Positions 22,485-34,200 of a stretch of 64,000 nucleotides of DNA are shown here, piece by piece. The stretch lies in the NCBI GenBank assembly GCA_022606425.2, contig JAHDVF020000933.1, positions 248,001-312,000 of the forward strand. The letters run 5' to 3'. The notes below the pieces were generated by a model. The model was given only the letters and a program-made list of their open reading frames with translations, searched no databases and had not been told where the DNA came from. Source of the stretch: Lepidostoma basale (Eukaryota > Arthropoda > Insecta > Trichoptera > Lepidostomatidae). Each line of letters begins with the position of its first letter. Within the stretch, counting starts at the first letter, position 1. Position numbers and translations under genes: made by a program.

Positions 22485-22840
22485 TAATGCGTTCCTGGTA
22501 TTATGTTGTATTGACATACTCCCCGACTACATGGTTGACTCTGACTACATGGTGCATCCAATATATTCTTTTGGATCTACTCCACTGAATGTCTTATATT
22601 TCACAAGTTTTTCTTATTTCTGCGTTATGGACACAATCTCGGAGTTTATCCAGTAATGGATCTTATGACCTCAGATGTTCTCGAAGACCTTTGATTCATA
22701 CAGTATCAGCCCGCGTCTCTACAGCATACGATAAGTCGCACGCATGTCTTATAAATTCTGAAATTGTTGTCAGTATGCATGTGTTTGTTCTTACAGACCA
22801 GATTTTTTTGACATCTGACAGCAGACGCTTTTATTAACTT
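22485..22840 (-). mobile_element. LINE family H relic
   Basis: Antisense to the 50435-50770 copy: shared text for the region before and after the ATACTGGAGGGACCATG-like segment. Heavily decayed. Confidence 0.4.
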
Positions 22841-22876
22841 GTAATTCCCAAATAACCTAATATAAATGTTAATTTT

Positions 22877-24376
22877 TTATGCAAAAGTATCACAATCGCA
22901 ACATGAAAAGTACTTTTTTTCTTTTCTGTGCACTATACACGTAGGCTTTTGACATAATTGACAGACTATTGTAGTCCTTTTTTTAGTATTATACGGACAA
23001 AATCTGCAATTTTTTGACGATGCTCGGGACGCTATTGTGCTAGTCGTCGGAACCTCTAATGGATTAATGATAACTTCAGTCTTAATTAAAGTTGTTGGTG
23101 ATATTTTCTCACAGTAGTCTAGTACCGTGTCAAAGGCATCGAGCTGTTGTTTATGAAATTTTACTGTACTATTTTTCCTTTTTATAATATTGGGCTTAGC
23201 TAATTCCAAACTGAGTTCTCTTAGAAAACTTTTTCTCTTACTTCGGTCATTTTTTTTCCAATCTGGATTATTTTCAACCCATAACAAATATGCATTTAAT
23301 CCTGCAGTGTCTAACATTTCCATAAACAACCTAAATGCCCATCTTCTCGTGGATCTTACACAGGTGTATTCAGGTGTCATTTTGTTTCCCGTGGCACCTT
23401 TTGTTTTATTATATGGTGCTGATGTAAATAAATTATCCGTGGTTATTCCTCTGCTTGTATCGTATTGTGGTTTTGTTAGTTTCATTAAGAGGCGATTCCC
23501 TTGATTGATTTCAGGTTTATTATTTATCATTCCAGTGTATACTCTCATATTACATACATATGAAGTTTTAGCATCTATGGCAACCCACATTTTTATACCA
23601 ATCCTTGCCGGTTTTGATTTCATGTATACCCGAAATGGGCAATTGCCTCTGAATCCAACTAAACGCTCGTCTATGGTTATATCACTTGATGGATTGTAAT
23701 TTGATTGGCACGCATCTACAAGTTTTGCAAAAACTGATTTAATCGGCTCTAGCCTATCTGAAGAAGCTTCAAACCTCTCTTGTCTTGTCTCTCGGTCATC
23801 AAAACGGATGTTAGTGTAGATAGTTATAAATCTATCTCTAGGCATGGTTGCTGTAAAAAATGGTTGGCTAAACGGTTCTTCGCTCGTCCACAACTCGTTC
23901 AAACTTAATTTCCTCGTGCGATTTTTTCCAGAAGCCAGCATTATGGCAATGAAAGCATATAATTCTTCTTCCGATAACAGCTCGATCTTATGCCCTGATT
24001 TGCGTACCAACTGGCGATTTGTTTGTTCACAAATCTCATTCACCATTTCTGCGGTTATAAATAAACCAAATGTTTTACCAATTGTGTCGGCTTGCGCAAT
24101 GCTGTTTATTGCATCGGTAGCTTCAGTCACAGCATCACATATTGGACGTCTCGAGGACGATGGTAAAGAAATCCATTCAAAACCATGTCTCCATGCATGT
24201 ATTTTACCATCATCTTCATTCTCACTGGTGTCTTCTAAATATTCCGTAGGATATTCTGAATCAGAGTATGTTTCTTCAACATCTTCAATGAAATCTTCCG
24301 TATCAGTCATGTCATCTTTCATTTCGAATTCAATATCACTATCATATTTATCTTCATTCGTCATTTTTTCAGCCAT
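22877..24376 (-). CDS. piggyBac-like transposase, single open frame with a likely internal deletion
   Basis: DDE transposase of cut-and-paste elements that target TTAA. One uninterrupted frame of about 499 codons is read from ATG at 24376 (MAEKMTNEDKYDSDIEFEM; an in-frame ATG 12 codons upstream at 24412 is less likely). Order of parts: acidic N-terminus; helical region; first aspartate in DITIDERLVGFRG; second in MWVAIDAKTSYVC; third in GITTDNLFTSAP; a STRRWAFRLFMEMLD block; and a C-terminal cysteine-rich domain (CRFCPY ... CQLCQKPTC ... CCDC). Between the third aspartate and the YNKTKGA/TCVRSTRRW block roughly 90-100 residues usual in the family are missing, yet the frame is kept. Terminal repeats and TTAA sites could not be placed. 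It sits between inverted P1 repeat arms. Probably a defective but open copy; domestication is possible but not shown. Confidence 0.85.
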   Translation of the reverse strand: MAEKMTNEDKYDSDIEFEMKDDMTDTEDFIEDVEETYSDSEYPTEYLEDTSENEDDGKIHAWRHGFEWISLPSSSRRPICDAVTEATDAINSIAQADTIGKTFGLFITAEMVNEICEQTNRQLVRKSGHKIELLSEEELYAFIAIMLASGKNRTRKLSLNELWTSEEPFSQPFFTATMPRDRFITIYTNIRFDDRETRQERFEASSDRLEPIKSVFAKLVDACQSNYNPSSDITIDERLVGFRGNCPFRVYMKSKPARIGIKMWVAIDAKTSYVCNMRVYTGMINNKPEINQGNRLLMKLTKPQYDTSRGITTDNLFTSAPYNKTKGATGNKMTPEYTCVRSTRRWAFRLFMEMLDTAGLNAYLLWVENNPDWKKNDRSKRKSFLRELSLELAKPNIIKRKNSTVKFHKQQLDAFDTVLDYCEKISPTTLIKTEVIINPLEVPTTSTIASRASSKNCRFCPYNTKKRTTIVCQLCQKPTCIVHRKEKKYFSCCDCDTFA

Positions 24377-24420
24377 TATTATGTTTCTAAAATAAGAAGA
24401 AAAATAATACATTAATAATA

Positions 24421-24556
24421 TTTATTGTTTCTTGAACAATGATGTAAAACTCCATATTAAATCATTAATATTAATGAAAACTTCTGTCTTCTAGGAGTTT
24501 TATTATATTTTAGATGGAATGACATGTTTCGCTCTTCTAAGGCATTATCAAATGTA
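24421..24556 (-). repeat. Family P1 repeat arm
   Basis: Reverse complement of the arm at 20868: TTTATTGTTTCTTGAAC, GTCTTCTAGGAGTTTTAT, ATGTTTCGCTCTTCTAAGGC. Confidence 0.7.
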
Positions 24557-25139
24557 AAAAAAAAACCTACAAGACAGATGTTTTCATTCATATTAATTAC
24601 ATAAATAATAATAATAAAATATATTCAATAAAATATTTTCTGATAAAATTTATCAATTAATCAACACTTACCCAACAATTATTATTTTTTTAATCGATAT
24701 TATAAGTCAATTGTGTAACCCTGGGTTTGAGACAGTCGTATATTCTTTACAATTCAATATCATAACCCAGTGTTAATTATATTTATAGAAATATTATAGT
24801 TATCAGAAGCAATGCGTACTAGGTACACAGCAACAACAAGAGAAGGTTAAAAGTTAAAAGTGACGAGACGTAAACCACAGAAAAATATTGTGATTCTACG
24901 ACTATTTTTATCTATGTTGACAGCTCTATTAGAATCTTGTTTATGGTGAGTCTATTTTTGTGTGAAATAGTCTATGGCGCATCTGCTTATGTCACATTTG
25001 TCGTTTGCTAGGCGCCGGCGGATGGGTATGTCTGTGTCTATTTGTTTGCCGGCGCGATCGTTTATTCAATTGAACCAGTTAACGGAAATGAGTTGATACT
25101 AAATGAGTGAATGTAGTAGTAGTTTAATTAATTAAACAC

Positions 25140-25207
25140 CGTTCAAGTTCAGTGTTGATAAGAATTTTACAGACTTTCAGTCATAAATAGTGTAGTGAAC
25201 CGCCAAA
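25140..25207 (+). promoter_or_regulatory. Probable EPT1 core promoter and 5' UTR
   Basis: Two TCAGT initiator-like pentamers (25149 and 25177) lie 59 and 31 bp before the EPT1 ATG. TCAGT is the common arthropod initiator. No clear TATA box was seen. The stretch 24560-25140 upstream is free of recognised repeats. Confidence 0.3.
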
Positions 25208-28200
25208 ATGGATTACGAGTATCTAAGCAAGGAACAACTAAAAGGCTTCGACAGTTACAAGGTTTGCATACGTAATTTATATTGATTAAATGATTATAAA
25301 ATTTTAATTTACAATCTGTTACGATAACCGTGTTTTATTGGTCTTACTTGTTGCAAAGGTGTGACGATATATTTGTGAAAAATCGTTATTTCTTACAAAA
25401 ATTACGCACGTTTTCCAATAGATACGAAAACAATACGAATTTTTCACTTAATTGAACAAGTATTTTTTATCATTAATTGTTTTTCTGATTAAACTATCTA
25501 GTGTTAAGAAATTTTATAGTTTTAATTGGATGTGAGTAGATATTTTTTAATTCAAGATAACGCTTTACATTGGAACATATAAATTTAATAGAATCATTCA
25601 AAGAACACCGTGTTGCGATGGCAATAACATATTTACACCAAATAATGTGTATTTTTTTATTTACATTATTTCCATCTGCATTCTTCACGTAACATTCATT
25701 ATATTCGATTTAAAGTGTTCCATATTTTGACTTTCCTTTGTTTTCAACCAAACTTCTACTTTCTTTCCTGGCTTTCTGATAAAATAGTATTAAAATAGTT
25801 ATTTTCTTCTTAGGTTTATCGATTTTCGTATTATAATTTATTGTTAAAGAGAAATTTAATGTATTTAATTAGTTTTATAGTGTGTTTTAATTATAAGACA
25901 TTTCTGTTGGTGTTAGTATACATTTAATCATTCGATTTAGTACCTTGTATGGGTTTATATACGTTTGGTTATTTAGAACAAAAACACATTACGAGTAATT
26001 GAATCCTACTGAAAGTGGTTTCGTAAAAAATAATAAGGTTTTCAAATGAAGATATATTACAATATGTAATCAAAAATTGGCGGCAAGTATTTTTTACAAA
26101 GTTAGATCCACGAACTTAATTATAAAAATGATCTGATATGATATACGAATAATCGTAAGAATGTCGAAGAAAATAGACACGAAATATGTGAAGGCAGTAA
26201 GAAACAGAGAAAAACAAAACAAAAATTAAAACTTGTTCAATAGAAACAAAAAAACATTTTTGTAAAGAAATCAATTCGTTCCTTTTTCGAAAAATGTTTA
26301 GAATATATAGTTTAAAAAAAAACTAACTAACTAACCATCAAGCCGTCTCCCCGAAGGGGTAGGCAGAAAGAATGGTCTGCCACACTTTTCTTTCCTGACA
26401 TATTTGTCTCCCTTCCTCAACATTCATACATCGTGTCATGCACGCGCGTCGATTTCTCTGACTCCTCACATGGCCGACATTCAATATTTGATTTATTTGA
26501 TCGTGCCACGTTTTCCTCGGTCATCCTCTATTTCTGGTTCCATTTACATCGTTAAAATATACTTTTTACCATTCTTTCTTCTTTCATTCTTTCCATGTGT
26601 CCAAACCATCTTAATGATCCTATCATTATTTTGTTTATAACACCATCATTCGCACCGCATTCACTTCTTATATTTTCATTCGACACTCTATCATACACAG
26701 AGCATCCACACATTCGTCTAAGAGATCTTATTTCTACTGCATTTATTCTACTTTCATCCTTCTTTTGCCAGTTCCATGCTTCGCTTCCATACGTAAGTGT
26801 CGGTAGAAGAACACCATTGTGCACTGCCATTCTAGATTTTTTCGATAGGTTTTTGTTTGCAATGACAACTTCAAGTGCACCATTCACTTTGTTGCCTGCC
26901 CCAACCCTTCTTTCAATATCCCTCTCCACTCGCCCATCTCTTGTAAACTTCTTCTTCTTCTTCTTCAGCCTGTATTGACCGTCCACTCCTGGACGTAGGC
27001 TTCCTCTCGCATTTTCCAGTCTCTTCTATCCTGAGCTATCCGCATCCAGGCACTTCCCGCACTTCTCCGGACATCGTCGCGCCAACGCAACTGTGGGCGC
27101 CCAACTCCACGCTTTGCCGTCCTTGGCCACCAGCACAGCAGTCGCCTTGTCCACTTTTCATCTGGATCGCGAGCGACATGTCCCGCCCATCGCCACTTGA
27201 GGGTTGCGGCCATCTTGATTACATCGGAAACCTTTGTCCTGACTCTTATGTCCTCATTTCTAAGTCTGTCCCGTAAACTGATACCCAACATGGCTTTCTC
27301 CATTGCTCTCTGAGTGACTCTTAGCTTGTTGGCACTTTTTTGTGACATTGTGACTGTCTCAATACCATAAGTGAACACAAACACACAACCTAAATACACG
27401 AACTTGTCTACTTGCTCCAAATTTTCACCATTCACGCTAATGTTGCAGACTGTCGTGATTTCTTATTTTTCAAAAATCATTACCTTGGACTTATTAACAT
27501 TCATTGCTTTATTACATTTAACTTGGATAGTGTCTTCTCGGGAGTACCAGCTCGAATGGTATTGCTCCCGCTATTGATGTTGGAAATTTCTTGAATGTTA
27601 AGGTTAGATATAGATGGATGAGAGGAGGGTTTCTTGAAGGATGTGGATGGTTGGGTCCGTCATTTGAACCTTACTACTCGGATAGGGAGGAGTGTAGAGG
27701 GGTCGTAGCGGTCTTGGAAAGGGGTCGAGGTCTCGGAGATTTATTGCCACGTTTTATTAGTCTGTTATTTTATGTTTTTACATCAAAACTTGTTATAAAA
27801 GAGGAAAATATATTACTTTAAGAAATCCACGTGGTTATAAAATAATTTAAGTATCATCCTACGAGTCGCACGCATACAAATAGCTCAATTTGAATACTCA
27901 ACTGGTTTTTCAAGGTTTTGTTTTTTCGGTTTAATTGATATTAAAATATCAGACATTGTTAATAAATGACGGCTTCGGTAGTAACAATGCAGCATACCAC
28001 GAAATGGAAGGGTTATAATTTCTGACGTGAGAACACACGATAATTAAAATAACAAATATTTTTTTCTGTGCTAATTTACCCTAAGTGCCGGAAAGTACTT
28101 GCATATTTATTAGTGAAACTAGGTAATATGGCTAATCTCAGAATGACGTAATTTTTTAACACATACAAAAATTTTGCTTGGTCTTCCTAGATTTATTTTT

Positions 28201-31200
28201 CCATTCTAACTACTTGCATATTACTTAGCAAAACTTGGAGTTGGCTGCAGAAGGATGCAAGTAGAATAAATGCCCTAGAAATGAGATCGTTAAGACGAAT
28301 GTGCGAAAAACGATGTATTATTATTATTATTATTTTTAAGATAATCAAATGATTTTACTGAAATCTCTTGATGGTAGTTCATTTTAAATAATAATTAAAT
28401 AAAACGATGTTTTTTTTAACTACTTCCACTTTTGTCTTTATTTCGACAGCGACCGGTTTCGCCAGGCTCGCTGGCATCGACAGACTGGTCACCAGACCTT
28501 AACCGTTTTAGTGCTAAGCAATTTTTGCAAAAATGTGTCAATTGCTATACATAATATGTAATGTTAATTGAGTGGAAAAAATAATGGTGTTAAAGAAAAC
28601 ACTCTAATTTACACAAATATCAATCAATTTTAATAATTCTTTAATGAGCACCAAAAACACACTGAAACTCGCATCGTTTTTGCGCTGCGTCGCAATTTTC
28701 GATACAAACGATCGCAGCGCTTTTGCGCCGCGTAGCATTCTTACGGTTAATTTAACTATTATGTATTTAAAAATGTCATATGCTAGTTGTAAGAAATATG
28801 TACATAATTTTCGACAGCGACCGGTTTCGTCAGGCTCGCTGGCATCGACAGACTGGTCACCAGACCTTAATTTAACTATTATGTATTTTAAAATGTCATA
28901 TGCTAGTTGTAAGAAATATGTACATAATTTTTTTATAACTAAATAAATAAATACAATATATAAATTGTTCTCCTTTTGATGTTTACACTACTGTCATATA
29001 ACAATAATCAGAACAAATTTCAAAATAATCCAGGAACGTTCTCGAGCATGGGCATCGTGTGCATATCTAAATACTTTCGGAGAAAGTTGAAGTATTCCCC
29101 TTTCGCTCACTTGTATTCATAATATTTTCGTATTCTTACTTTGACGACATTCGGGTTTTTGGCCTATTTATATTATGATATTTTTTAATGCAATAATTAC
29201 GGTTCAATAGTAATCTCACGGGACGTATGATTGTACTAATTTTGAAACCACATGTTCTTTCTTTAACTTTTAGGTTATGTACATATCTGTAATATTTATC
29301 GATGCGATAGAACAATTTTATCTATGTTTTTTATCAATTATCTAAAAAAAAATTATATGAATTTTTAACCGTACATAGATAGATAAGATCTACAATATAA
29401 CTTTTTTGTAAAACAACAAACCATCACGCCGTTTCTCCGAAGGGATAGGCAGAGAGAATGGACCGCCACACTACTCGATTGCGATTGACGACTTGAGAGA
29501 GAGAGAGAATGAGTCGCAGAGAAGGTGTAAAGATACACGGGCAAAAGGTGGATATGATAAGGTTTGCTGACGATATTGCTATGGTTGCTGAAAGTGAAGA
29601 AGAACTGCAAGAGGCCTTAACAACTATGCAAAGCATACTTCAAAATAACTACAACATGAAGATAAATAAAGACAAAACAAAGCTGCTGACTGTAGGCCGA
29701 ACGCATCATATGAGAGTAGTGATGTCAGGAGTTCCACTAAAGAACACCAAGGAGTTTGTCTACCTCGGGAGCAAAATAACATGAGACGTTCGGTCTAAGA
29801 GCGAGATCGACAGCCGTATACATCAGGCTAGGCTTGCATTTAATAAAAGGCCGAAAATATTATAATCAAATAATACAGACCTAAAACTGAGAATACTCCT
29901 CATCAAGACCTATGTATGGAGTATCTTGATGTACGGCTGCGAGACATGGCGCCTATCCGAAAGAGATAAGCGGAGACTGGAGGCTTTTGAGATGTGGTTC
30001 TATAGAAGACTATTAGGAATTTCCTGGAGAGACCACATCACGAATAAGGAAGTTCTTCAAGGAATCGAAGGAGGAAGGCACCTGCTCAGGACCTTGTCCG
30101 AAAGGCGTGCAAGATGGATCGGCCATGTAATACGTCAAGAAGGCCTCTTGCATGCCATAATGGAGGGTATGACCGAGGGGACAAACTCTAGGGGACGCCC
30201 ATGCCGAGAGTACCTGGAGGACCTGTTGGTGGACGTGCGCTGCTCATCATATGCAGATTTCAAAAGAGCCGCACAAGACAGAAAAGAAAAAAACTAACTA
30301 ACTAACCATCACGCCGTCTCCCCGAAAGGGTAGGCAGAAAGAATGGACTGTCACACTTTTACTGATGCACTCCATCCTTCTCTTTTCGCCCCGCGGGAGA
30401 CGCGGTGTGATGGGTTGCGAACCTCATCGCCACCAATAGGCATCTCCCGCGCACACTTCGATTGTCCAACACCCACAACATAAATCTAAAACAAATAATA
30501 TAAAATACAGTAATATAAAATACAATAATATAAAATACAATAATATAAAATACAATGATATAAAAATAAAATAACAAAATAAAAATTATTTAACACAAAA
30601 TGTTCTTTTTAGATGGTGCACATATTGTCTATTTAATTTATGTTCCACGAATCCACCGTTTTTTTAATTTAGCACATAATGTTTTTTTCGATGTTGCACA
30701 TGTTGACATGGACGATCCGGACTTTTGTGTTTATTTATAATAATTTATGTTACCCGTATCCACCGTTTTTTAAATAAGCTGTAATTAGGCACTTAACCAG
30801 CAAGATTTTAAAAATAATATTGAGAAATTATTCAAATTGTCATCGGAACAAATGAAAAATTTATTTTTACACCTGTCAAAATTCTTTATAAAAACGATAA
30901 AACTAATATAATTTTAACAGCAAAACAATACAAACGTATTACGTATCACAATTAACTATAATAAAGTTCGGCTTAAAGTTAAAGAATGGAAGAGAATAAT
31001 AGAAGAAATTGCTGCAAACCAATCCCAGGATTGAAACTTTCTAACTATAACACTCCACTCTCATATCCTCAACATTCACACACGTCGATTTCTCCGATCG
31101 ACATTTAAAATTTGATTGCGCCACCTTTTCGTTGGTCTATCTATATCTCTGTGTGATGGTCAGAATGAAAGTTGAAATAGAATTAATAACACTGACCTCG

Positions 31201-34200
31201 TCCATCCACAGGTGTAAATACATAATTAATCTTTACGCCTTAACCTTCAATAAAGTGAACGAAAGTATTATTTTTTAATATTCCTTTTGAGCATTCTTCT
31301 ACTTCTAGCTGACGCACGCATTAGCCGGCCATAAATCGAATTTGCAGAATTTATCCCCGATACGAAAAAAAATGTTTTAGGGAATGTTGAATAGACACCA
31401 AACAATGAGCTATCCTTTCCGTCATCCACTATAAAGCGTGGGCTGGAGTGTGTCTGTTTGAATTAGACTGCCGTTCTAGGTGTTCGTATCTCTTTAAAAG
31501 GCGGGCCACACTGTTTGAAACAAGCTCTCCACAAGGGTGACCTTGGTGGGAGCTGTGGAGCCCGCGGTTGGTTTAGCGTCCACACTTGGTTTACACACAA
31601 GCTCTAAACACGTGGAATGCGTGTTTAAACGCGCGTCCGTCCACAAAGTTTGTTGAAGGTCAAACGAATTTTGGTTTCAAACAAGTGTCTACACAGTTGA
31701 CAGAGACCGTTGTGGAGAGCTTGTTTATAACAGTGTGGCCCGCCTTTAAGGAATTCTTGAAAAATCAATGATTTAAAAAGTGAATATTTTTATTTTGGAG
31801 TTCGCTAATAAAAAAATTATGATGGATTCGGTTATTACAGGTAAGATTACAAATATACTGACAAGTTTTATTAAAATATATTGATAATTAAATATATTTT
31901 AGTAGGTTCAAAGTCATGGTCATCATTTTTGTAAATAATTATTTGTTTTTGTATTCAAAATGGTTTTTGTTGTACTTTCGGGTGTGTGTGGCAGTCCATT
32001 CTTTCTGCCTACCTCTTCGGAGAGACGGCGTGATGGTTAGTTAGTTAGTTATATTAATTATATATAAAACTAGCGAAACCGACAACGCTTCGCTATTGCT
32101 ATATGCAGAATCTATAAATAAAACAAATACAATTGAGGTTATCGATATTAATAATAATGTCATTCAATGAAATACATCCACTAACGTGTTTCTCCAAATG
32201 CATGATGTTAAACAATGAAATCCATGAATGATTTCAATGTTTGCTTAGATACACGTGCAATAATGCCATAGATCTACTGACAATAGACAGGTGTCATTTA
32301 AACCGATTCGAGCGCCATCTCTTTGTGACTTACATTACACACAATTAAAATTACTCAAATCAAACTTAGTTCACACCAATATAGACTGTAATGATCCTAG
32401 CGATAAGAGAATTATCTGCCTGTCGCATTAAAAAATCATTTACATGCATTTTAAAAGTGCAGTTCGTATCAACATATTTTTTAAACCGTTTCGAGAAGTA
32501 AAATTAAATACTGAAATTTTCGTCCTAATTGGTTAAGAATTTTTTCAGTATTGTTTCAGTATTCTTTCCATGTGTCCAAACCATCTAAATAATAATATTA
32601 TTACTATGTATGTAACAATGGAGTTCTGGTCCCAACCCTTATGTATGGAAGCGAAGCATGGAAATGGCAGAAGAAAGATGAGAGCAGAATAAATGCGGTA
32701 GAGATGAGGTCCCTAAGACGTATGTGTAGTAGAACGATGTACGACAGAATCTCAAATGCTGATATTAGGAAGGAATGTAGAGCGAAAGAAGGTATTATGA
32801 ACAAAATTATGAAAGGATCGCTGCGTTGGTTCGGACATATGGAGCGCATGGGTGAAGAAAGAATGGTTAAAAAAGTATACGTTAACGATGTAAGTGGAGT
32901 AAGGAGTCGAGGTAGACCGAGGAAAACATAGCATGACCAAATTAATCAAATATTAAACGTCGGTCATGTCAGAAGCCGGAAGAATCGACGTGCGTGTATG
33001 ACTCGATGTATTAATGTGGAGGAAGCTAGAGAGGTATGTCAGGATAGAGTAGTGTGGCGGTCCATTCTCTCTGCCTACCCCTGCGGGGAAACGGCGTGAT
33101 GGTATGTTGGTATTATAGATATACGCATTATTTTGAATTGTATTATCCTGAAGTTCTGTAACTTAATACCGTTCCACCATTATATTCGCGTGTTCCTTTG
33201 TTCAAATTTAAATTAGGAATGCCGCGCGAATAGTTGTATCGGAGTATTGTAGTTTATTTTGACGTTTTCGTGTTTTAGGGCGTATCCATGGAAACCGCCG
33301 CATTCTGAATACGTCACGACACGCCGTTCTATTTTTGAAATTGTTATCGATCTCGAATAAGGATGGAGAGATACTTGAATCATCTTTCGTTTTTAAAATT
33401 GTTATTCTAATTAATTCATTTAATTATCAGATAATTTTGAATAGCTAATAAAATTATCAACCGATCATATAAACAAACAAACAAACCATCACGCCGTTTC
33501 CCCGCAGGGGTAGGCAGAGAGAATGGACCGCCAAACTACTCTATCCTGGCAAACCTCTCTAGCTTCCTCCACATTCATACAACGAGTCATACACGTACGT
33601 CGATTCCTCCGACTTCTAACATGACCAACCTTTAAAATTTGATTAATTTGGTCATGCCATGTTTTCCCATTTACATCATTAACGTATACTTTCTTAACCA
33701 TTCTTTCTCCATCCATGCTTTCCATATGTCCGAACCAACGCAGCGATCCCTTCATAATTTTGTTCATAATACCTTCTTCCGCTCTACATTCCTTTCTTAT
33801 ATCAGCATTTGAGATTCTGTCGTATATCGTTCTACCACACATACGTCTTAGGGACCTCATCTCTACCGCATTTATTCTGCTCTCATCCTTCTTCTGCCAG
33901 TTCCATACTTCGCTTCAATACATTAGGGTTGGGACCAGAACTCCATTGTGAACGGCCGTTCATATAACATCCTAAATGGCTATTAGAAAAGAATATTCTA
34001 ACTAACTAACTAACCATCACGCCGTCTCCCCGAAGGGGTAGGCAGAAAGAATGGACTGCCACACTTTTCTTTCCAAATATTATATATTTCTCTCGCTTCC
34101 TCGCGCGTCGATTTCTCTGACTCCTCACATGGCCGACATTCAATATTTGATTTATTTGATCGTGCCACGTTTTCCTCGGTCTTCCTCCATTTCTAGTTCC

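Noticed and set aside
24377..24412. Upstream ATG (MYYFSSYFRNII) as piggyBac start
   Set aside because: The next in-frame ATG is followed by the acidic N-terminus usual for the family; the 12 extra residues look like leader sequence.
27591..27821. 76-codon ORF ([18 protein letters not shown]...)
   Set aside because: No recognised domain, no splice context, in the EPT1 first intron beside a LINE end; likely chance.
30359..30577. 72-codon - strand ORF ([19 protein letters not shown]...)
   Set aside because: The first half is a translated microsatellite and the second half belongs to the inserted LINE-derived element; not a gene.
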